Shown here one piece after another: positions 1-5,562 of a stretch of 5,562 nucleotides of DNA. This stretch comes from Alphaproteobacteria bacterium. GTDB lineage: Bacteria; Pseudomonadota; Alphaproteobacteria; Rhizobiales; Aestuariivirgaceae. Position numbers and translations under genes: made by a program. The stretch covers positions 1 through 5,562 of the forward strand of contig JAGRLX010000171.1 in the NCBI GenBank assembly GCA_020441605.1, read 5' to 3'. A model generated the notes under the pieces. The model searched no databases, had not been told where the DNA came from, and was given only the letters and a program-made list of their open reading frames with translations. Within the stretch, counting starts at the first letter, position 1. Each line of letters begins with the position of its first letter.

Positions 1-1860
<1,860 letters not shown>

Positions 1861-1867
1861 GTATGCG

Positions 1868-1874
1868 TCTCTCC
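1868..1874 (-). promoter_or_regulatory. Ribosome binding site of the acetoacetyl-CoA synthetase gene
   Basis: On the minus strand the sequence reads GGAGAGA, 7 bases upstream of the ATG that starts at 1860. This fixes the N-terminus as MTDQPLWTP. It is a good purine-rich match to the anti-Shine-Dalgarno. Confidence 0.75.
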
Positions 1875-1877
1875 GGA

Positions 1878-1888
1878 TTGGCGGCCAA
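1878..1888. repeat. 11-bp palindrome in the divergent intergenic region
   Basis: The sequence TTGGC-G-GCCAA has perfect 5-bp arms around one central base. It lies 17 bases upstream of the acetoacetyl-CoA synthetase start and 66 bases upstream of the AsmA start. Its position just downstream of a weak minus-strand promoter candidate (1889-1917) would suit an operator, but short GC-rich palindromes also arise by chance. The arms do not extend further. No regulator gene lies next to it in the window. Confidence 0.25.
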
Positions 1889-1917
1889 GGTCTAGTCATG
1901 TCACACAAGGGCCGCAA
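1889..1917 (-). promoter_or_regulatory. Weak sigma70-like promoter candidate for the acetoacetyl-CoA synthetase gene
   Basis: Read on the minus strand, TTGCGG (1917-1912) and TAGACC (1894-1889) are separated by exactly 17 bases. Each box matches only about half of the TTGACA/TATAAT consensus. A start site would fall about 7 bases further on, inside the 1878-1888 palindrome. The spacing is right but the boxes are poor, so this is only a candidate. No comparably spaced pair was found on the plus strand for the AsmA gene. Confidence 0.2.
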
Positions 1918-1944
1918 GTCCCGCCGAAAAGCATTGTGATTTCT

Positions 1945-1948
1945 GGAG
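1945..1948 (+). promoter_or_regulatory. Ribosome binding site of the AsmA-family gene
   Basis: GGAG stands 6 bases before the ATG at 1955 and supports that start over the in-frame ATG at 1964 (residue 4), for which the spacing would be 15 bases. Confidence 0.65.
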
Positions 1949-1954
1949 TTTCCG

Positions 1955-3733
1955 ATGCGCCGAATGCATGTCCTGGCGGCTGCCGCCATTGCCATTGTGA
2001 TCCTCGTGCTGGCAGGCTGGCTGGTGCTGGCGCCGGGCTGGGCCATCCGCCTGGCGCAGGACCAGGTCGCACAGCAGCTGGGCCGGACGCTGGAGGTGAA
2101 GGGCGGCGCCGGCCTCGAATTCACTCCGCGCCTCGCCATCCGGTTGGACAACGTCAGTCTGTCCAATCCGGCCGGGCAGGATGGTTCCTTCATCGTCGCC
2201 CGGTCCGTGCATATCCCGGTGGGCGTCCTGGGCCTCATCACCCGCCATGCCGATCTCTCCGTCTTGGATATCGACGACCCCGAATTCGCATTTCTGGTGA
2301 ATGAGCGGAGTGAGGCCAGCTGGGCCTTTGCCGCAGTGAAGACGCCGTCCCCCCTGACCCTCAACGTGGCCAATGGGGCGATGCGATTCTACGATGCCCG
2401 AACCCAGCAGGCCTTTTCCTTTTCCGGTGCGCGCCTGCTGGTTTCCATCGGCGCCGAAGGCGACGTGGCCGTGACGGGGACGGCCGACATCGGTGGCCGT
2501 CTTGCCAAGATCGATGCCAAGGCCAGATCGCTGGCGCGCATCCATGAGGACGGCTCCCCTCTGGACCTGACTGTGGAAGCGCCCGAGGGGTCAGCCAGCT
2601 TTACGGGACGCCTGTCGACCGCACAAAGCCTGAATCTCGCAGGCTCCGTCGCCATTGCCAGCCCGGACCTGAGAGCGGCCGCCCATTGGGCCGGCGTTGC
2701 CGTGGAACCCAGGCCCGGAGACAACAGCCTGTCGATCACCGGCGCGCTCGAAAGTGCTGGCCGGGCCTTCGCCATCAAGCAGGCACAGGTGAAGTTCGGC
2801 AAGATGGTTGCCACCGGCGATGTCGTTCTGGACTTGCGTGGACAGGTTCCAAAGCTGCAGGCGGCACTTGCCTCACCTGAAATCGGGCTCGACCCCTTCC
2901 TGCCGGACAGTGGCCGCAGTGCCGGTCAGTGGGGCACGAAGCCTTTGGGTTTTGCAGCGTTGAAATCCTTCGACGCCGAGCTCACGGTCGAAACGCAGAT
3001 GCTGCGCCATGGCAACACGGCCGCGGGTCCATCGCGTATCGTCGTTACGCTGGCGGATGGCGCGCTGAAGTCATCGCTGGTCTTCCCGTCGATCGGGCAG
3101 GGCAAGTCCGAATTGGAAGCCGGGATCGATGCAAAAGCCATCCCGCCAAGCTTTTCGCTAAACGTCAAGGCGGAAGAGGCGGACATGCAGTCCCTGCTGC
3201 CGGGCGTCTTTGCGATGCCATGGCTGTCGGGAAAGGGCGGATTCGACGTTTCCCTGACCGGATCCGGCCACACGCAACAGGAAATCATCGGCACGCTCAA
3301 CGGCAATATGACCGTGACCTTGGCCGACGGCGCGATCGCAGGCCCCGACCTCTCCACGGCACTCGCAACCGTGAGCCAGCGCGTTCTTGAAGGCTGGGCG
3401 GACGCGAATCCCGGCCAGACACCGTTCAGCGTGTTGAGTGGAACGGCATCGGTGCGCGACGGGATCATCACGATCGAGACCGGCAGGCTCGAAAGCGTCA
3501 CGCACTCCATCGCGGTGAAGGGCGACATCGACCTCTTGCGTCACGCCGTCGATCTCAGGGCCGAGCCCCGGATCATCACGGCCGACGGCCTGTCGGCGGC
3601 CTTTCCGGTTCCGGTGATCATCAAGGGACCATGGGACAAGCCCCGCATATATCCGGATCTGCCGGACATTCTGGCCAACCCCAAGGCCGCCTATGAACAG
3701 CTCAAGGCCATGGGCCTTCCCGCCAGCAATTGA
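1955..3733 (+). CDS. AsmA-family inner-membrane-anchored protein (592 aa)
   Basis: Member of the AsmA family, large periplasmic proteins tied to outer-membrane assembly and, in related bridge-like proteins, to phospholipid transport between membranes. The exact role here is not known. Residues 1-5 are short and basic and 6-26 form one hydrophobic segment (an uncleaved anchor or signal), followed by the typical amphipathic lead [20 protein letters not shown]. The rest alternates short beta-strand-like stretches, as expected of the family's extended beta groove. The conserved C-terminal AsmA region spans about 413-570 and includes the [18 protein letters not shown] stretch near 434-451 and the closing [19 protein letters not shown] near 549-567. 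Length is close to E. coli AsmA (about 617 aa). The protein has no cysteine. It is probably the first gene of a unit with moaE (30-bp gap) and the nuclease-like gene. Family assignment is firm; function is inference. Confidence 0.9.
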   Translation: MRRMHVLAAAAIAIVILVLAGWLVLAPGWAIRLAQDQVAQQLGRTLEVKGGAGLEFTPRLAIRLDNVSLSNPAGQDGSFIVARSVHIPVGVLGLITRHADLSVLDIDDPEFAFLVNERSEASWAFAAVKTPSPLTLNVANGAMRFYDARTQQAFSFSGARLLVSIGAEGDVAVTGTADIGGRLAKIDAKARSLARIHEDGSPLDLTVEAPEGSASFTGRLSTAQSLNLAGSVAIASPDLRAAAHWAGVAVEPRPGDNSLSITGALESAGRAFAIKQAQVKFGKMVATGDVVLDLRGQVPKLQAALASPEIGLDPFLPDSGRSAGQWGTKPLGFAALKSFDAELTVETQMLRHGNTAAGPSRIVVTLADGALKSSLVFPSIGQGKSELEAGIDAKAIPPSFSLNVKAEEADMQSLLPGVFAMPWLSGKGGFDVSLTGSGHTQQEIIGTLNGNMTVTLADGAIAGPDLSTALATVSQRVLEGWADANPGQTPFSVLSGTASVRDGIITIETGRLESVTHSIAVKGDIDLLRHAVDLRAEPRIITADGLSAAFPVPVIIKGPWDKPRIYPDLPDILANPKAAYEQLKAMGLPASN

Positions 3734-3734
3734 C

Positions 3735-3751
3735 AGGAGATCGCCGAAAGG
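3735..3751 (+). promoter_or_regulatory. Poorly placed ribosome binding sequences before moaE
   Basis: Two purine-rich stretches precede the moaE ATG at 3764: AGGAG at 3735-3739, 24 bases away and too far for normal use, and GAAAGG at 3746-3751, 12 bases away. An ATG at 3756 is better spaced from AGGAG (16 bases) but is out of frame with moaE. Translation may partly depend on coupling to the AsmA gene, whose stop codon is 30 bp upstream. Confidence 0.35.
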
Positions 3752-3763
3752 CAACATGGTCCC

Positions 3764-4222
3764 ATGATCCGCGTCCAACAGGAACCCTTCGATGCCGCCG
3801 CCGAACTGGCGGCGCTCAAGGCTGGCAAGACCAATATCGGTGGTACCGTGATGTTTCTCGGCACGGTGCGAGACCTGTCGGATGGCACCGACGTCCAGGC
3901 CATGACCCTGGAGCACTATCCGGGCATGACCGAGAAGGCACTGGAGGAGATTGATGCGGAGGCGAATCGCCGCTGGCCGCTTGATGCCTCTCTCATCATT
4001 CATCGCCATGGCCGTCTGGAGCCGGGCGAGGACATCGTGCTGGTGATTGCCGCATCGGCCCACCGGGAAGCGGCTTTCGAAGCCTGTCATTTTCTCATCG
4101 ACTGGCTGAAGACCAAGGCACCCTTCTGGAAACTGGAAGAAGGCTCTGAGGGCGCCGCCTGGGTCGAGGCCAAGGAGAGTGACGATGAAGCTGCAGCGCG
4201 CTGGAGCGTGAAGCCCCGGTGA
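3764..4222 (+). CDS. moaE: Molybdopterin synthase catalytic (large) subunit MoaE
   Basis: With thiocarboxylated MoaD, MoaE inserts two sulfurs into cyclic pyranopterin monophosphate (precursor Z) to form molybdopterin, the ligand of the molybdenum cofactor; it acts in the cytosol as a MoaD2-MoaE2 heterotetramer (EC 2.8.1.12). The 152-aa length matches the family (about 150). Visible landmarks: FLGTVRD at 31-37 with the conserved R36, MTLEHYPGM at 47-55, HRHGRLEPGE at 80-89, AHREAAFEACHFLIDWLK at 99-116 with H100 and R101, and KAPFWKLE at 118-125. K116 and K123 align with the catalytic lysines K119 and K126 of E. coli MoaE. The end, WVEAKESDDEAAARW, is also typical. No moaD or other molybdenum cofactor gene lies in the window. 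The gene follows the AsmA gene and its stop overlaps the next start (GTGA). Confidence 0.96.
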   Translation: MIRVQQEPFDAAAELAALKAGKTNIGGTVMFLGTVRDLSDGTDVQAMTLEHYPGMTEKALEEIDAEANRRWPLDASLIIHRHGRLEPGEDIVLVIAASAHREAAFEACHFLIDWLKTKAPFWKLEEGSEGAAWVEAKESDDEAAARWSVKPR

Positions 4223-4806
4223 CACGCGGCCGCCGCGCGAGCGGTACACGATCGCCATTGCGCATGCTCGTCGATACGGCAGGTTTCCTTGCGCTGTTGG
4301 CCATGGTTCTGTTCGGCCTTTATGCGGGCGGCCTGCTTCGCCCCGAGACCGGTGAGTTCACGGCCGTCGATGGCGACAGTCTGCGCAAGGGCGGTCAGGA
4401 TTATCGCCTTCACGCCATTGATGCGCCTGAACTCCATCAGACCTGCAGCGACCGTAACGGCGCCAGCTATGCTTGCGGTCGGGAGGCACGTTCGGCCCTG
4501 CGCAGGCTTCTCGTCCGCGGTCTGGTCACCTGCCAGCCCATCGAGACCGACCGCTATGGCCGTATCGTCGCGATTTGCCGGGCGGGCGACACCGACATCA
4601 ATGCCGAGCTGGTCCGCCTTGGTTGGGCCGTCGCATACCGGCGGCACGGCAGCGACTATGTGGATCAGGAAGCCCGAGCCAGAGCCGCCGGTCGCGGCAT
4701 CTGGCAAGGACATTTCGAGATGCCGGAAGACTGGCGCTCGAGTCACCGCGGTGCATTTCAGCGCGGCGATCTAACGGCCTCCGGGTCCGATGTTCCTGAT
4801 GACTGA
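4219..4806 (+). CDS. Membrane-anchored staphylococcal-nuclease-like (thermonuclease family) protein
   Basis: A 195-aa protein with a basic N-terminus (1-15), one hydrophobic segment at about 21-40 and an SNase-like domain at about 46-165. Every residue central to catalysis in Staphylococcus nuclease has a counterpart: D51/D53 (metal), R63, D68 and E71 in RLHAIDAPE, and R115 in TDRYGR. It is thus probably an active Ca-dependent nuclease or a near relative, placed outside the inner membrane by the positive-inside rule. Cysteines at 76/86 and 105/120 suggest disulfides and fit a periplasmic site. The GTG start overlaps the moaE stop by 4 bp (GTGA), with GGAG at 4203-4206 twelve bases upstream. 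An in-frame ATG at 4264 (residue 16) is a possible alternative start: it would keep the hydrophobic segment but lose the basic flank, and has no clear ribosome binding site. The natural substrate is unknown. Confidence 0.88.
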   Translation: MTRGRRASGTRSPLRMLVDTAGFLALLAMVLFGLYAGGLLRPETGEFTAVDGDSLRKGGQDYRLHAIDAPELHQTCSDRNGASYACGREARSALRRLLVRGLVTCQPIETDRYGRIVAICRAGDTDINAELVRLGWAVAYRRHGSDYVDQEARARAAGRGIWQGHFEMPEDWRSSHRGAFQRGDLTASGSDVPDD

Positions 4807-4821
4807 AGAACCCGCCAGCTG

Positions 4822-5319
4822 TCAGACCGGCGCTGGTCCATAGGCATTGGCGCCCGGATCGGACAGGCGCGTCAGCCACCACAGCATCAGCACGAAGATC
4901 GCAATCTCGATGATCACGATGGCGATGATCCCGATTCCGCCGATGGCAGCCAGAGGGCCTGCAGCATCCCCGCCATTGACACCGGCCGCACCCAGCATCA
5001 TGACGCCGCCGAGGATCACGATTGCGACGCCAAACGAGACGATCATCGGTATCAGCAGATACCAGCCGGGACGGCCGGAATCATGCATGCGCCGCCAACC
5101 TGCTGCCAGGCCCGGCAGGAAGGTGCCGAGCTGGAATATCGATGAAATCGGACGGACTTCATTCTCCCCGGCACCGAAAATGATCACATCGATGATGGAC
5201 AGAATGATGGTGGTGACCACGACGAAAAGCGCAAACCACCAATATTCGGATCGCGAGGCGCGTCCCGAGAACGTGACATATTTCCGAAAGCACGTCTTTA
5301 CAGCGTCAGTAAACCCCAT
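4822..5319 (-). CDS. DUF805 family inner-membrane protein (165 aa)
   Basis: A small multi-spanning membrane protein of the DUF805 family, whose biochemical function is not established. Family marks are FSGRASRSEYWWFALF at about 17-32, GWRRMHDSGRPGW at about 74-86, and the C-terminal DPGANAYGP at 154-162. Hydrophobic segments lie at about 27-49, 61-73, 87-110 and 122-150, giving about four membrane passes. The start at 5319 is chosen because GGAGGAGG stands 5 bases upstream (5325-5332) and the protein then begins MGFTDAVKTCF, a typical family N-terminus; a longer open frame to 5478 adds 53 residues of non-family, arginine-rich sequence that runs through the intergenic gap and into the next gene's other frame. 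It is convergent with the nuclease-like gene, 15 bp apart, and follows the partial gene at 5399 on the same strand. Confidence 0.93.
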   Translation of the reverse strand: MGFTDAVKTCFRKYVTFSGRASRSEYWWFALFVVVTTIILSIIDVIIFGAGENEVRPISSIFQLGTFLPGLAAGWRRMHDSGRPGWYLLIPMIVSFGVAIVILGGVMMLGAAGVNGGDAAGPLAAIGGIGIIAIVIIEIAIFVLMLWWLTRLSDPGANAYGPAPV

Positions 5320-5324
5320 GTGTT

Positions 5325-5332
5325 CCTCCTCC
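5325..5332 (-). promoter_or_regulatory. Strong ribosome binding site of the DUF805 gene
   Basis: On the minus strand GGAGGAGG ends 5 bases before the ATG at 5319. It is the best Shine-Dalgarno match in the window and decides the start against the longer open frame that begins at 5478. Confidence 0.85.
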
Positions 5333-5339
5333 AGCTCCG

Positions 5340-5377
5340 CTCGCCGCACCTTAGCGCAAACTTGGTGATGCGGCGAG
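5340..5377. repeat. Inverted repeat with 9-bp arms in the leader of the DUF805 gene
   Basis: The arms CTCGCCGCA (5340-5348) and TGCGGCGAG (5369-5377) are perfect reverse complements separated by a 20-base loop. No T-run follows either arm, so a standard intrinsic terminator is unlikely. It could be an operator or an mRNA stem upstream of the DUF805 ribosome binding site (7 bases between the arm and GGAGGAGG). On the minus strand TAAGGT in the loop could be a poor -10 box. Confidence 0.5.
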
Positions 5378-5398
5378 AGGTTGAATGGGAGCAGGCGA

Positions 5399-5562
5399 TC
5401 AGCCGCCGGCCATGATCGCTTCAAACAGCTCGAAGCGCTCCTCGCCGATCGTGACCGTATAGAGTCCGGCATTTCCACTGACGGTCATCTCGGCGCCGCC
5501 ATCCGCCTGCGATTGGTCATAGGACGAAGGCATGTTCTTCTCGAAGAAGATCACGCGGCTGC
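5399..5562 (-). CDS. C-terminal part of an unrecognised protein, 5' end outside the window
   Basis: The minus-strand frame entering at base 5562 is open for 53 complete codons and stops with TGA at 5401-5399. The visible end is SRVIFFEKNMPSSYDQSQAD, then GGAEMTVSGNAGLYTVTIGE, then ERFELFEAIMAGG. The sequence looks genuinely coding: a beta-strand-like stretch (GLYTVTIGEERFELFEA) and balanced composition rather than the arginine- or alanine-rich look of shadow frames. I do not recognise the family and give no function. It ends 79 bp before the DUF805 start on the same strand, so the two may be co-transcribed. Confidence 0.7.
   Translation of the reverse strand, partial: SRVIFFEKNMPSSYDQSQADGGAEMTVSGNAGLYTVTIGEERFELFEAIMAGG

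Noticed and set aside
1901..2545. A 214-codon minus-strand frame crossing the AsmA start
   Set aside because: It overlaps the AsmA N-terminus and membrane anchor in antisense, and its translation is a low-information G/H/R/Q-rich sequence.
3158..4258. A 366-codon open frame on the minus strand
   Set aside because: It is antisense to the end of the AsmA gene and all of moaE, both of which have recognisable family motifs. The length is explained by high GC and few stop codons in the opposite frame.
4807..4838. Possible bidirectional terminator between the convergent nuclease-like and DUF805 genes
   Set aside because: Only a 5-bp stem (CCAGC at 4815-4819 with GCTGG at 4832-4836) is available, it runs into the DUF805 coding end, and no T-run follows on either strand.
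4900..5250. Repeated gatgatc/gatcac-like words in the DUF805 region
   Set aside because: They are explained by runs of isoleucine and valine codons in membrane segments read on the minus strand, not by a separate repeat element.
5320..5478. A 53-residue N-terminal extension of the DUF805 protein
   Set aside because: The ATG at 5319 has a near-perfect ribosome binding site and gives the family's usual N-terminus. The extension crosses the inverted repeat and overlaps the end of the next gene in another frame.

Overview
The window looks like ordinary chromosomal DNA from an alphaproteobacterium, most likely Hyphomicrobiales/Rhizobiales. The grounds are high GC, dense coding with small gaps, and protein families with alphaproteobacterial character (acetoacetyl-CoA synthetase, a MoaE-type protein, a membrane-anchored nuclease-like protein, a DUF805 protein). 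The placement is inference; no rRNA or taxonomic marker is present. No tRNA, insertion sequence, CRISPR array, integrase or phage gene was seen.

Layout: (1) Positions 1-1860, minus strand, hold nearly all of an acetoacetyl-CoA synthetase gene whose last codons lie beyond base 1. (2) A 94-bp divergent intergenic region (1861-1954) holds the ribosome binding sites of both flanking genes and an 11-bp palindrome. (3) Positions 1955-4806, plus strand, hold three closely packed genes: an AsmA-family inner-membrane-anchored protein, molybdopterin synthase large subunit moaE (30 bp downstream), and a membrane-anchored staphylococcal-nuclease-like protein whose GTG start overlaps the moaE stop by 4 bp. 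(4) After a 15-bp convergent gap, the minus strand carries a 165-aa DUF805 membrane protein (4822-5319), a 79-bp spacer with a 9-bp inverted repeat, and the C-terminal end of an unrecognised protein running off the right edge (5399-5562).

Functionally the window is a set of housekeeping and accessory genes rather than one pathway. The ligase activates acetoacetate so that ketone bodies or polyhydroxybutyrate breakdown products can enter central metabolism. MoaE completes molybdopterin synthesis but has no moaD beside it here. The AsmA protein and the nuclease-like protein are both predicted to sit in the inner membrane facing the periplasm, so moaE, a cytosolic enzyme, is an odd middle member of the probable operon. 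I found no convincing undescribed system. The points most worth following are the asmA-moaE-nuclease arrangement, the probable disulfide-bonded periplasmic nuclease, and the two small inverted repeats in the regulatory gaps.
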